Assembly: GCA_963761985.1 (NCBI GenBank)
Contig: CAVXIT010000013.1
Span: forward strand, 434,001 to 498,000
Direction of reading: 5' to 3'
Source: JACCTH01 sp963761985
GTDB taxonomy: Bacteria > Actinomycetota > Acidimicrobiia > Spongiisociales > ZC4RG35
Length of the DNA: 64,000 bases
The notes under the pieces are model-generated. The model was given only the letters and a program-made list of their open reading frames with translations, was not told where the DNA came from and did no database searches. The position numbers were made by a program, and so were the translations under genes. Below, in pieces: positions 8,624-17,108 of the stretch (positions are counted from its first letter, which is position 1; every line of letters starts with the position of its first letter).

Positions 8624-10129
8624 CTACCTCGTCAATTGCAAGTCGTAGAGGAAGTGGAGCGGAGTGGTTCCGTCCTGAATCGTCGGACAGGTATCTGCGG
8701 GGATGACCGCACAGGAGAGGACGATGGCACTTGCGGAATCGATGTTCTTTTGGCCCGGGGGGTTGACATCCATGCTCCCTGCCAGCCCCGGCCGGTGGGT
8801 GCACATGCCGCTCACCGAGTCGTCGAACTCGCCATTGCATTGGAAGGTGGCGTGCGCTGAACGCGCCCAGACCCCCTCGATAAATATCGGCACGAGGCCC
8901 TTGATGTGATAACAGCAAGCATTGCTCGACAGCAATGACGTCTCGTGATAGAGCGGTGAGTGAGCGAGCCGGTGGGTAGTAAATAGGTCGCTACCGAAGA
9001 TTCTGAGGCCCGCAGCATCTGCCTCGGCGATGCAGGTGACTAGCGCAGTCCGAGCCGCGGGATACGCTGCAAGTGCGATCGAAGCGGACGTAGTTCGTGC
9101 GGTATCACAGGCGGGCGCGCCAGTCATAGCCATCGTGTCGTCGATGTAGTCCCACAGAGGCCGGTTATCGATCGAGAAGCCGTACACACGGGCGCTGCCG
9201 TCTACGTACGGCCCCCGGGTGAGGCGGCCGCTGTAGTTACTGATCCAGTTGCCGCCTGCAATCAAGCCATTGGTGATGTCTGCGTTCTGATAGCCGGCAG
9301 CCGAGTCGACCATGTTCGGGAATGGGGGCCCGGGCACCCCCGAGGTCTGGCACCACCTCCCATTGATCCGCGGGTTGGGAGCGAGCATGTTGTAACCACT
9401 GAATTGGTGGTCAATTCCATCGGCCATCGCTCTCGACATCGAATAGCTCTGCTCGCCGCTAACACAAAGACTTGCCAACGAGCCGTCGATCTGGGAATAG
9501 AAGTAAGGCTTGAAGTTGCCGAAGTCGCCAGTCGATGGCGATCCACAGCTCTCGTGGGACGAAGAACCTGTTCCGGTCTTGATGCAGATGGTGGCGCCGG
9601 CCTGGGTTCCGGAGAGGACGCCGGAAGGGAAATCGCCGCCGCCGCCCCAGTTGGTGTTCCGCTCTGCCTCGGCGAAAGCGTTGACGCCAATACTGTTGAA
9701 CCCCATGACCCGTCCGAAAATGGTTGGCGTTTGCTGGACTGGCACGAGCACCCGTAGCGTGTTGAAGTCGGCGGAGAGACTCACACAGTCGGAGCCATTC
9801 GTGGTTCCCAGCACCGCTGAGTGCGTCTTAGTTCGCCAGGTGAGCGCCCCGGCGTCAGTGCATGCCGTCCATGCGGCCTGCGGCACTGTTCGGGCAAGAT
9901 TCTGATTCACCAGTGCATAGATCTGCGCGAGTCCTGCCTGGACCGGATTGGACTGGTCGGTGATCACCATCTCGAGCGACCCGCCGAGCGCTGCCGAATC
10001 GGCCCCGGACTGATCGAAGCGTCTTTCCCGGTAGCCAAAGCCCAGGTCAACGGCCAGCGCTGCCATGCCGCAAAACAGCACCAGGCACAACGCCACTATT
10101 ACGGCTACGGCCCCGCGATCGTTCAACAT
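8624..10129 (-). CDS. TadG-like pilus-assembly protein (array member G6)
   Basis: The 501-residue protein starts MLNDRGAVAVIVALCLVLFCGMAALAVDLGFG, the transmembrane start of the Flp pilus-assembly TadG-like family. It continues with RERRFDQSGADSAALGGSLE and the IFGRVMGFNSIGVNAFAEAE element. The external part shares with G4 and G5 the motif C-G-S-P-S-T-GDFG, then AMADGIDHQF, and shares VYGFSIDNRPLWDYI with G5. It contains many cysteines, suggesting disulphides outside the membrane. The start overlaps the end of the preceding TadE-like gene by 7 bases. It is the last gene of the eleven-gene array, and the DapA-family gene lies downstream. Confidence 0.85.
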   Translation of the reverse strand: MLNDRGAVAVIVALCLVLFCGMAALAVDLGFGYRERRFDQSGADSAALGGSLEMVITDQSNPVQAGLAQIYALVNQNLARTVPQAAWTACTDAGALTWRTKTHSAVLGTTNGSDCVSLSADFNTLRVLVPVQQTPTIFGRVMGFNSIGVNAFAEAERNTNWGGGGDFPSGVLSGTQAGATICIKTGTGSSSHESCGSPSTGDFGNFKPYFYSQIDGSLASLCVSGEQSYSMSRAMADGIDHQFSGYNMLAPNPRINGRWCQTSGVPGPPFPNMVDSAAGYQNADITNGLIAGGNWISNYSGRLTRGPYVDGSARVYGFSIDNRPLWDYIDDTMAMTGAPACDTARTTSASIALAAYPAARTALVTCIAEADAAGLRIFGSDLFTTHRLAHSPLYHETSLLSSNACCYHIKGLVPIFIEGVWARSAHATFQCNGEFDDSVSGMCTHRPGLAGSMDVNPPGQKNIDSASAIVLSCAVIPADTCPTIQDGTTPLHFLYDLQLTR

Positions 10130-10540
10130 GAGTCACTCCCATCACTCCAAGTGGCTGTCGGCGCTTCAAGGCGGAAGATGGCCGTTCGACTGAGGTTGAT
10201 CGGCGGCGAGAACAGGTTGTCGAGCAAGCCAGTCAGAGTGCCAACGCTTTGATTGGCAGTGGCGTTGATAGTTCCCCCCAGTCCATTGCCCGACCCGGTC
10301 AAAATGAATGACGTCCCGGTTGGAAAGTCCATACTGAGACAGGCGCCGTCTTTGATGGCGGCCAGATCACCGTGGTTGACGCTCGCCAGGCGACCGGCTT
10401 CACGGGATGCGGTGGCGATGTCGATGCTCCTCATGAGCAGATAGCTCGATTCGACTACGCCAATGAGAAGCAACACCAGAAAACGGTGTTACCAACGCCA
10501 TCTCCACCAGCGCAGCCCCGCGCTGAGGACCTGTCTCCAT
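10123..10540 (-). CDS. TadE-like pseudopilin (array member E6), one frame change
   Basis: The start at 10540 has the ribosome binding site GGAGGAAGGG. The protein begins METGPQRGAALVEMALVTPF, then needs one base removed from the A-run 10480-10483 (T-run on the coding strand). It continues LVLLLIGVVESSYLLMRSIDIATASREAGRLASVN and ends WSDGSDSC. G-AALVE with glutamate five residues after the glycine is the type IV prepilin-like processing and assembly pattern seen in TadE proteins. Length after correction is about 138 residues. It is coupled to G6 by overlap. Confidence 0.8.
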
Positions 10541-10609
10541 CAGTGCCCTTCCTCCGCTCCAGACCGACGGAGGCACGCATTGCGATGCCCGCCACTCCCT
10601 GTGGTCAGG

Positions 10610-10627
10610 CTAGGTCGATAGACCTAG
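10610..10627 (-). other. hairpin in the leader of the E6-G6 module
   Basis: CTAGGTC-GATA-GACCTAG is a perfect 7-base-pair stem with a 4-base loop in the 129-base gap between G5 and E6. It could end the upstream transcript or mark a leader for E6. No T-run follows on the minus strand. Confidence 0.5.
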
Positions 10628-10669
10628 ACCAACAAGGAGTTATCCACAATGACCGACGTGACTAGCCCT

Positions 10670-12148
10670 CTAGCGGTAGAGCTCGGGGATGAACGGGTTG
10701 AGGCCGCCGCCGGGCCCGGGAGTACCCCGGAGGTCAAATGGCAGCGAAGGGTCGGGGATGACGATGCCGGACAGCTGGATCAGGGCCCAGTTCCCGCCGA
10801 CCACGAAGACTCCAGGCTCGCCCGGGCTGAACGGCGTGACTGTGCCGCCCTTTTTCCACCAGGTCGTCTGCAGCCACGTGGACTTGAAGCGGAGAATATG
10901 ACGCCATCCATTGCCGCTGGGGAACGTCGACTCCCAGAACTGAGGCACGTAGGAAAAGCGAGGGGAATCGCCGACGGTGTCGAGGAACATGATCGTGGTG
11001 CCCCCCGCAGCGACATAGTCGGTGAGACAGCGGGACATGTGCTGGAAAGACTCCGCCAGGTCCAGGGTTCCATCGCCGTCCCAATCGAAGAGGGGCTGGG
11101 TCACGTTGTCGAAGGTGGACTTGACGCAACTCGCGGGTATGGCAGGCGTCGCCAACGTCCCGTCCAGGTAATACCAGAGGGGGCGGTCGTCGAGGTTGAA
11201 GCCGTAGACGGACCGTTTGGGGTTCGAGCCTTGCTGCAAACGGGGAGTGAACCCGCCAGGAACCGGGCCGGTCGCAATCCCTTCCTGGGTCCCATTGGAC
11301 AAACCCTGGAAGGTGTTGAGGGTATCGGGGGTGTCGCCACCGTTGATGACCCCGCAAGTGTCTTGGAGCTCGTTGGAGACCAGGCCGTCGGCGTCGGGCA
11401 CCACCCGATGGTCGAGACCCAGGGCGATGTTGATGGCAAGGACGTCTTTCTTCGGAGAGCCGGTGCAGTTCTGGCTGGTGCCGAGAGCAACGTTGCCATA
11501 GAGCGGCGATTCCAATGCGCCGAAGTTGCCGGCATCGGGACCGTCGCAGGGCTCCTCGGCATGACCACCGGAGGCATCTCGCAGACAGACATGGGTCCCG
11601 TCACCGGCTATAGCCAATAGCCCGAAAGGCAAGATGCCGCCACCACTACGGGAGGCCCAACGAGCGATTGCATCTGCCTTGGTTTGGAGCTGATTCATCC
11701 CGAGCACTCGTCCAAAAGTCGTATCTACGACCTGGCCCGGGAGACTCACCCGCACAAAACCGGCCGGGTCGATGCTGATGCACCACGGGCTCGAAACCGT
11801 CCAGCCTGCCGGTGGGGCAACAGGGATGAAGTTATGACCGCTGGCATTCAGAGTGGCGAGCTCGGAATCGGTGCAGCCTTGCCACAGCGTCTGCCACTGG
11901 GCATCCGAGTAGGCGGTGGGCAGATTTTGGCGGGTGAACGACAGGATCTGGTCACGCACGACGGCATTGGAGGCAAGGCTGTCGACCGCCCCGGCCATGA
12001 CCCCGACATCGGCGGCGGTGACATCGTTGCGGCGCTCACTGAGGCCAAAGCCCATGTCCACGGCCAAGGCCGCCATGCCAAGGAGCAGCAATAGGGTGAA
12101 AGCGATCAGGATCGCCGAGGCCCCTCGTTCCTTAGAGATGCGGTTCAC
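10670..12148 (-). CDS. TadG-like pilus-assembly protein (array member G5)
   Basis: The 492-residue protein begins VNRISKERGASAILIAF and a transmembrane segment LLLLLGMAALAVDMGFGLSE. It has the family element TTFGRVLGMNQLQTKADAIA. The external region carries C-DGPDAGNFG, LYGNVAL, INIALGLDHRV and YGFNLDDRPLWYYL, matching paralogues G4 and G6, and ends NPFIPELYR. The GTG at 12148 overlaps the TGA of the TadE-like gene before it (GTGA), so the pair is translationally coupled. The longer frame from 12178 was rejected for that reason. Confidence 0.85.
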   Translation of the reverse strand: MNRISKERGASAILIAFTLLLLLGMAALAVDMGFGLSERRNDVTAADVGVMAGAVDSLASNAVVRDQILSFTRQNLPTAYSDAQWQTLWQGCTDSELATLNASGHNFIPVAPPAGWTVSSPWCISIDPAGFVRVSLPGQVVDTTFGRVLGMNQLQTKADAIARWASRSGGGILPFGLLAIAGDGTHVCLRDASGGHAEEPCDGPDAGNFGALESPLYGNVALGTSQNCTGSPKKDVLAINIALGLDHRVVPDADGLVSNELQDTCGVINGGDTPDTLNTFQGLSNGTQEGIATGPVPGGFTPRLQQGSNPKRSVYGFNLDDRPLWYYLDGTLATPAIPASCVKSTFDNVTQPLFDWDGDGTLDLAESFQHMSRCLTDYVAAGGTTIMFLDTVGDSPRFSYVPQFWESTFPSGNGWRHILRFKSTWLQTTWWKKGGTVTPFSPGEPGVFVVGGNWALIQLSGIVIPDPSLPFDLRGTPGPGGGLNPFIPELYR

Positions 12149-12573
12149 GGACAGGTACCGCCAGTGGCGTCGGTCCATGTGGCGAGTTGCTCCAGCCGGA
12201 AAGTGATCGCCTCGGTGAAGGTGGTGGGGTAGATCGCTCCGACAAAGGGCAACGAAGAGAATCCGGTCAGTGAAACCACCGGCGAAACGACGCTGACATT
12301 TCCGGTATCGCCTGGTTGGTCGCCCGTGCGCCCAAAGGTGACCACGGCCCCACTCGATACGTTCATCGCCGAGCAGGTGAGCGTGGCCATGTTCGGTCCC
12401 GTGTCAGTGTTGACTGCGGCAAGCCGGGCCGCCTCGCGAGCGCCATGCCGGACGTCCTGCTGCTGGCTCAGAATCCAGGCGAAATCGACGATCCCGAACA
12501 CCAAAGCGATCAGCAACGGTGCAACCAGGGCGAACTCAACGAGGTTCGCGCCTCGTTCTCTTTTCCGGGACAT
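12145..12573 (-). CDS. TadE-like pseudopilin (array member E5)
   Basis: The 142-residue protein starts MSRKRERGANLVEFALVAPLLIALVFGIVDFAWI, the TadE-family N-terminus. It has a short basic leader, RG followed by ANLVE (glutamate at +5) and one hydrophobic helix. It continues QQDVRHGAREAARLAAVNTD, a segment also present in E4. Two cysteines (LTCSAM, GGTCP) lie in the external part. It is preceded by a short leader with a CCCTCG/CGAGGG inverted repeat and a GAGGGAGGGG ribosome binding site. Confidence 0.88.
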   Translation of the reverse strand: MSRKRERGANLVEFALVAPLLIALVFGIVDFAWILSQQQDVRHGAREAARLAAVNTDTGPNMATLTCSAMNVSSGAVVTFGRTGDQPGDTGNVSVVSPVVSLTGFSSLPFVGAIYPTTFTEAITFRLEQLATWTDATGGTCP

Positions 12574-12666
12574 TGTCCGGTCCCCTCCCTCGTCTAAAAA
12601 ATTAGGTCCGAGGGCTCTTATCGGCAGGAACTGGAAAAAGGTTTAAGGCTTAGTGGCCTCTATTGG

Positions 12667-14205
12667 CTAGCGGGAGAGGTTGTAGACGAGCTGACCTGGA
12701 GCGCCGGGAAATTGGTCGAGGGGAAACGGCAGCATGTCGGCCCGGAGAATGAATGCAGACATCGCATCAAGGTTTTTGTTGCCGGTTGAGGGCCAGCCAC
12801 AAGATTCACCAAAGCCAACACATGCGCCTGAGGAAGCTTGACCAGGATCGAAAGCCACGTCGCAGCCCGCGGGAATGCATTTGAGGTACATGGTCTGCAA
12901 GAAAACGGGAAGGAATTCCTCGATGGTGTAGAAACCCGACCCGCCTGTAGATGGGTCGGCGTTTACACGGGGAACCCATGCGAATCGGGGTGTCGTTGCC
13001 AATGCGGCTGTGAATAGAGTCGTCGAATGGGCTCCGTAGGCACGCCAAGCCGCCAGGCAGGCGGTCATCCCGGCGCGATTGGTAATCGATGTAGTGCATG
13101 TCCCCCCGGACTCGGCCGCGGCGCCAGCATTGATGAAGCTCCAGAGCGCGACGGAATCCAGGGTCTCGGGATGATTGCCATTGACGTTCGCGCAAGCAGA
13201 GGAAGACCAGGTGGGATTCATCCAGGAGGGCTCAGCCGAGTCGCCATCCTTACAGCGAAGGCGTCCCTCGGTGCCGAAGATGAGTCCTAAAGCACCGACT
13301 TCGATAGGAACGGCTGTTCCACCTGTCCTCACGTCGATCTGATCGATCAATTGGTTCTTGTTTGGGCAATTTGCCCTGTCATTGGCGAGACCCGGAACAT
13401 TTGAGTTCAAGGCGTAAATATGGTCGGCGCCTTTGGCAAGCGTCGCCGAGATTCCGTCCTGTGGGGGGTTGCAATTGATCGGAGTATTTAGGTTTACGTC
13501 TCCATAAAGGGAAGGGAGCATGTAGCCAAAGTTCCCCTGGGTGGGGCCGTCACATGGTGGCGACGCGATGCCCGTGCTTGGCTCGAAAAGACATCCGAGG
13601 TTCGCGCCGCCGCCAGTTGGCCCGACCACGAAGGGTATAAGTTGCCCGGGTCGTTTGATTTCGGCTTCTGCTTCCGCGAAGGCATTCACGGCGATCGATG
13701 TTCGCCCCACCAACCGACCAAAGGTGGTTGCGACCTGAGTAATGGGAAGCTTGATGTGGACTCTGGATAGGTTTTCGTTCCAACGGATGCACTCGAGGGT
13801 TCGGTTAGTAGCGCCATCTCGGACCGTTGAAATAATCCCGCTATTTCCTCCACCGGTGCGGAACTCCACTGGAAACGAGGCGTTCGCACAGTGGGTAGCG
13901 CCGTCAAATGAGCTGATTGGGTAAACGGCGTCGGCGTTCTTCCCGATTATCTGCATCGCTACTACCGCTCCATTGCAGGTGGCCAATTGAAGGCCTGAGA
14001 AGGTCGCACATCCCGTTTGAACTGGTGTGGCTTGCGCACTGATGCCGGCGCTCAGAGTCCCCGCGTCGACACCTGATTGTTCCTGGCGCCGTTCGTCGAT
14101 CGCCATCCCACCGTCGACAGCTATGGCGGCAAAACCCATAAAAAGGAGCATGCACAGGGCTATCAGGATCGCAACCGCCCCCCGGTCTCGTCTTTCATTC
14201 GTCAT
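12667..14205 (-). CDS. TadG-like pilus-assembly protein (array member G4)
   Basis: The 512-residue protein begins MTNERRDRGAVAILIALCMLLFMGFAAIAVDGG, then DERRQEQSGVDAGTLSAG and TTFGRLVGRTSIAVNAFAEAEAE. The external part has PPCDGPTQGNFGYMLPSLYGD, LAKGADHIY, a TPRFAWVPR segment similar to SPRFSYVPQ in G5, and a cysteine-rich tail ending YNLSR. The ATG at 14205 gives an ATGA overlap with E4. A second possible ATG lies at 14211. Longer frames to 14436 read into E4 and are discarded. Confidence 0.85.
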   Translation of the reverse strand: MTNERRDRGAVAILIALCMLLFMGFAAIAVDGGMAIDERRQEQSGVDAGTLSAGISAQATPVQTGCATFSGLQLATCNGAVVAMQIIGKNADAVYPISSFDGATHCANASFPVEFRTGGGNSGIISTVRDGATNRTLECIRWNENLSRVHIKLPITQVATTFGRLVGRTSIAVNAFAEAEAEIKRPGQLIPFVVGPTGGGANLGCLFEPSTGIASPPCDGPTQGNFGYMLPSLYGDVNLNTPINCNPPQDGISATLAKGADHIYALNSNVPGLANDRANCPNKNQLIDQIDVRTGGTAVPIEVGALGLIFGTEGRLRCKDGDSAEPSWMNPTWSSSACANVNGNHPETLDSVALWSFINAGAAAESGGTCTTSITNRAGMTACLAAWRAYGAHSTTLFTAALATTPRFAWVPRVNADPSTGGSGFYTIEEFLPVFLQTMYLKCIPAGCDVAFDPGQASSGACVGFGESCGWPSTGNKNLDAMSAFILRADMLPFPLDQFPGAPGQLVYNLSR

Positions 14206-14621
14206 GGACATGCCGTGGGACCCCCGCTTGTCCACGTCGATGGCTGCTCTACCCGAATGCTGACTGTTGAGTCGAGGTTCGTCGGGAGGAAGGTTGTGAA
14301 GAGGCCCGTGATCTCTTGAATTGGGGCGTCGACCGTGATTGCCACCTCGTCGCCGGGTCCGAATCCACTCGTGCCATTTATCTCTGTCCCGAGAATTGTG
14401 ACACTTGCGCCTGAGACCAGGTCCATACGGTTGCAAGTTTCATCGACCAGCGGAGTGAAGTTGACCGCTGCTAGACGGGCTCCCTCTCTTGCTCCATGAC
14501 GAACATTGAGGTTCTGGGCGAAGACCCAGGAGAACTCGATAATTCCAAAAACAAGCAGAATCAGCAGTGGTGCAAGGATGGCGAATTCAACTAAGTTCGC
14601 CCCACGTTCATTTCTCTTCAT
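14202..14621 (-). CDS. TadE-like pseudopilin (array member E4)
   Basis: The 139-residue protein starts MKRNERGANLVEFAILAPLLILLVFGIIEFSWVF, with the TadE processing-like pattern (RG-ANLVE) and a single hydrophobic helix. It continues QNLNVRHGAREGARLAAVNF, very similar to E5. It carries cysteines in DETCNRM and at the end PTACP. A 92-base leader separates it from G3. The gene is coupled to G4 by ATGA. E4 and E5 look like recent relatives within the array. Confidence 0.88.
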   Translation of the reverse strand: MKRNERGANLVEFAILAPLLILLVFGIIEFSWVFAQNLNVRHGAREGARLAAVNFTPLVDETCNRMDLVSGASVTILGTEINGTSGFGPGDEVAITVDAPIQEITGLFTTFLPTNLDSTVSIRVEQPSTWTSGGPTACP

Positions 14622-14713
14622 CCGACCCCTAACCTCCAGGGCGGAAGGTTATCACCGACGCCTTTCGGGTGACAGGGGCGGATCTGGGCCTACCGACCTG
14701 ACTAGTTAAGGCC

Positions 14714-15982
14714 TCAGCTAGCGACGAGTTTGAACTCGCGTTCCCCGCTCCCGGGTGGAACGCCGTTCAGCTGCCCGATCGGGCGGCCGTCTGAACAGAC
14801 GGCATTAGGTCCGTACCACATCACGTATCCGTTGGCGTTCTTGAGGTTGTTGCCAGCCGCACCCTGCCAGTCGCCGGGGTCATTGGGCTCAACGACGATC
14901 ACCTCGTAGGTGCCAACGACTTTGACGTCCTTCCGTCCGTTCCAGCCGCTGAAGACGTCGCCAACGTTCCAGTTCAAGTTGCCCGTGGCGATCGGTATTG
15001 CTCCGATTCGCGGACTGTCACATTTGGCAACCGTCTGGTTGTACCAATAGTGGTTCGTGGTGTTCGCGGCGTTATACGCGCCGTGGAGGCTCACTTCCCA
15101 CCACGCCGGCTTTGTTGGGAAGGCCGTCATGAGGGGAGTGGGCGCCGCTCCGAGGATTTGAAGTGGCGTGTCGCAGTCGAGAGTGCGGCTGTTGTAGGAA
15201 AACGTACAGGTCGACCCTGACGTGTTGGACAGGCGACGCTGGAACCCGAGGCCGATCTTGCCTCCAGTTCCTGGATCGGTTTCCACTTGATGGCAGGTGC
15301 CACCCGAGCCCACCGAGGTGCAGGCCGCATAGCCGCTTCCCGGCGGGCCGTACCAGGGCTCGAGTAGCCGGTCGAGACCAACGGCGATGTTCTCCTCGAT
15401 GATGTTGTTGTTGCCGCTGATCCCGTCGTGAGGGACAAGAATCTGGCCGCAGTTGCCGGGATTCAGGACCTTATCGGCGCAGTTCTGAAGGCCGCCCATG
15501 TAGCCGAGCGTGCCGGCGGCGAAGGGCAAAGTCCCTCCACCGATCCTGCCGGGAGTCGCCGTGCAAATTGCCTCCTGCGTGACCGGCACATCGGCAGACC
15601 CCCAAATGCGCGAGAAGGTACGAGCTTCCGCCGAACGGACGTGGACGCGCATCTTTTCTGCGTCCCCACCCCAGTTGGTGTTGATGGTGACGACGTTTCC
15701 TCCGACAGTCAGCACCGCCTGGTTAGCCGTGATCACCGGGGTGGCCGCGGCGACCCTGGGGAAGTTGGTCTTGGCGTTGGCGACCGCGTGATCGAGAGCG
15801 TCAGTTGAATCAGGAAGAGACTGTGCTCCCGCAAGACACGCGAGGTCCGCCGTCGTTTGGTCGACGCGAGCGACCCGAAAGAACCCCGAGGAGTCCGCCG
15901 CTAGAGCTACCGCTCCGACCAAAAACAAAAGCACTAACGCCAACCAAACCGCTGCCATGCCTGCTTCGTTACGGCGTGACAT
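14714..15982 (-). CDS. TadG-like pilus-assembly protein (array member G3)
   Basis: The 422-residue protein begins MSRRNEAGMAAVWLALVLLFLVGAVALAADSSG. Next come RVARVDQTTADLACLAGAQSLPDS and TFSRIWGSADVPVTQEAICTA, the counterpart of the TFGR element. The external part has several cysteine pairs and IIEENIAVGLDRLLEPW, which resembles the ALGLDH region of G5. It lacks the C-x-GP-x-x-GNFG motif of G4-G6. The ATG shares its A with the TGA of E3 (TGATG). The longer frame up to 16129 runs through E3. Confidence 0.83.
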   Translation of the reverse strand: MSRRNEAGMAAVWLALVLLFLVGAVALAADSSGFFRVARVDQTTADLACLAGAQSLPDSTDALDHAVANAKTNFPRVAAATPVITANQAVLTVGGNVVTINTNWGGDAEKMRVHVRSAEARTFSRIWGSADVPVTQEAICTATPGRIGGGTLPFAAGTLGYMGGLQNCADKVLNPGNCGQILVPHDGISGNNNIIEENIAVGLDRLLEPWYGPPGSGYAACTSVGSGGTCHQVETDPGTGGKIGLGFQRRLSNTSGSTCTFSYNSRTLDCDTPLQILGAAPTPLMTAFPTKPAWWEVSLHGAYNAANTTNHYWYNQTVAKCDSPRIGAIPIATGNLNWNVGDVFSGWNGRKDVKVVGTYEVIVVEPNDPGDWQGAAGNNLKNANGYVMWYGPNAVCSDGRPIGQLNGVPPGSGEREFKLVAS

Positions 15983-16416
15983 CAATCCTCCCAGCGGGAC
16001 ACGGCGGAGCCGGTCAAGTTGACGTTGGTGGTCCAGAAGAGAAAGTTCAGGGCGTAATTGGACCAGCGAACTCGCACGTAGACGTTCTCTGTCCCCGCTG
16101 GAGCATTCGGGATCGCCGGGGAGCCGCAAGCGACCGGAGTTGTCGCAGCCTTGCCGATGCAGACGGTCGCGACCGAACCGGTTGGAATCGAGCCCGCCTG
16201 AAGCTCGGTGTCTAGAACGGCCCGGACGGCGTTGGCGTCGAATGGATCGGATGTCGATCCAAAGCGGGCCGCCTCACGGACGGCGTGGTCGATGGTGTTG
16301 TGCACCTGCCAGGCTCGCGCCACGGTCCAGACCCCGAATGTCAGAAGGAGCACGAGCGGCATGATGAATGCCGCCTCAACCAGTGTTGCCCCGCGCTCAC
16401 GGTTCTTGTTGCCCAT
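15982..16416 (-). CDS. TadE-like pseudopilin (array member E3)
   Basis: The 144-residue protein starts MGNKNRERGATLVEAAFIMPLVLLLTFGVWTVARAW, with RG-ATLVE and one hydrophobic helix, then DHAVREAARFGSTSD. It resembles actinobacterial TadE-like proteins. A cysteine pair (VCIG, ACGS) lies in the external part. A leader of about 150 bases with a small hairpin precedes it. It is directly coupled to G3. Confidence 0.88.
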   Translation of the reverse strand: MGNKNRERGATLVEAAFIMPLVLLLTFGVWTVARAWQVHNTIDHAVREAARFGSTSDPFDANAVRAVLDTELQAGSIPTGSVATVCIGKAATTPVACGSPAIPNAPAGTENVYVRVRWSNYALNFLFWTTNVNLTGSAVSRWED

Positions 16417-16455
16417 CGCCTCAGCCTCCCTAGTCCAACCAAACGGCCCCCGGTC

Positions 16456-16472
16456 CCTAGCGAAAAGCTAGG
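16456..16472 (-). other. hairpin in the leader of the E3-G3 module
   Basis: CCTAGC-GAAAA-GCTAGG is a perfect 6-base-pair stem with a 5-base loop, about 40 bases upstream of the E3 start, in the 150-base gap between E2 and E3. It may terminate the first module or control the second. No known riboswitch consensus was recognised around it. Confidence 0.5.
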
Positions 16473-16566
16473 CGGGAGGGAGGCAGGAGCGAAGATCCAC
16501 GGATGAGTCTCGGGAACCAATCCACCCGAATGCGGAGACTTATCGAGCGGGCTAGAGGTTCGCTGG

Positions 16567-17100
16567 CTAGATGCTGGGCTCGAGGTGCATGACCGCGTCT
16601 TCGCGCCATGCCGCGGAGCCATTCCACCAGAGGAAGCCGGTTTTCCAGGCGTGGTTGTACGTGATCCGAACTCCCAGCCAGTCGCGGACCGGTCCGTCGA
16701 CATCACGCGAGGTCTCAGGCCAGGTCAGCGACAGCGGGAACCAGGATCCACAGACGAGTGAAGCCGGGTTGTCGGTTGGCTGGCTCGGGCGATAGCGATT
16801 CGAGTTGGCCAGAACGGCTCCGGTCGTGTCGGTCTTGAAGACCCAGAGCTGAGACACCTGATTGCCGGAGATCGAGTTGAGTGCTCCGGCTGCGGCCTCG
16901 AGGATGGTGCAATCACCGGACGCTCGGTTGCCAACGGCTCCACCGACTCGGGCCGCTTCCCGCGTGGCCGAAGAGACCGCGAGCGAGTCCCGAAAAGCCA
17001 TCCCAAACTCGTAGGCGCCGATCGAAAGCGTCATCAGGAGCATGAAGACGAGCGAGAACTCGATCAGTGTCGCCCCTCGCTCGGTGTCCTTTTTGAACAT
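16567..17100 (-). CDS. TadE-like pseudopilin (array member E2)
   Basis: The 177-residue protein starts MFKKDTERGATLIEFSLVFMLLMTLSIGAYEFGMAF, with RG-ATLIE and one hydrophobic helix. It continues SLAVSSATREAARVGGAVGN and resembles E1 (AAFRNYLTVSYLTREGARM) more than E3-E6. The start lies 8 bases after G1 with no leader, so E1-G1-E2 form one module. It has no TadG partner of its own. The large frame extending to 17748 is an antiparallel-frame artefact across G1. Confidence 0.87.
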   Translation of the reverse strand: MFKKDTERGATLIEFSLVFMLLMTLSIGAYEFGMAFRDSLAVSSATREAARVGGAVGNRASGDCTILEAAAGALNSISGNQVSQLWVFKTDTTGAVLANSNRYRPSQPTDNPASLVCGSWFPLSLTWPETSRDVDGPVRDWLGVRITYNHAWKTGFLWWNGSAAWREDAVMHLEPSI

Positions 17101-17108
17101 CACAGCTC

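Noticed and set aside
10649..11620. 323-residue plus-strand frame
   Set aside because: It lies exactly opposite the TadG-like G5 gene, has low-complexity charged content and no domain. The minus-strand reading has a membrane start, family motifs and coupling to E5.
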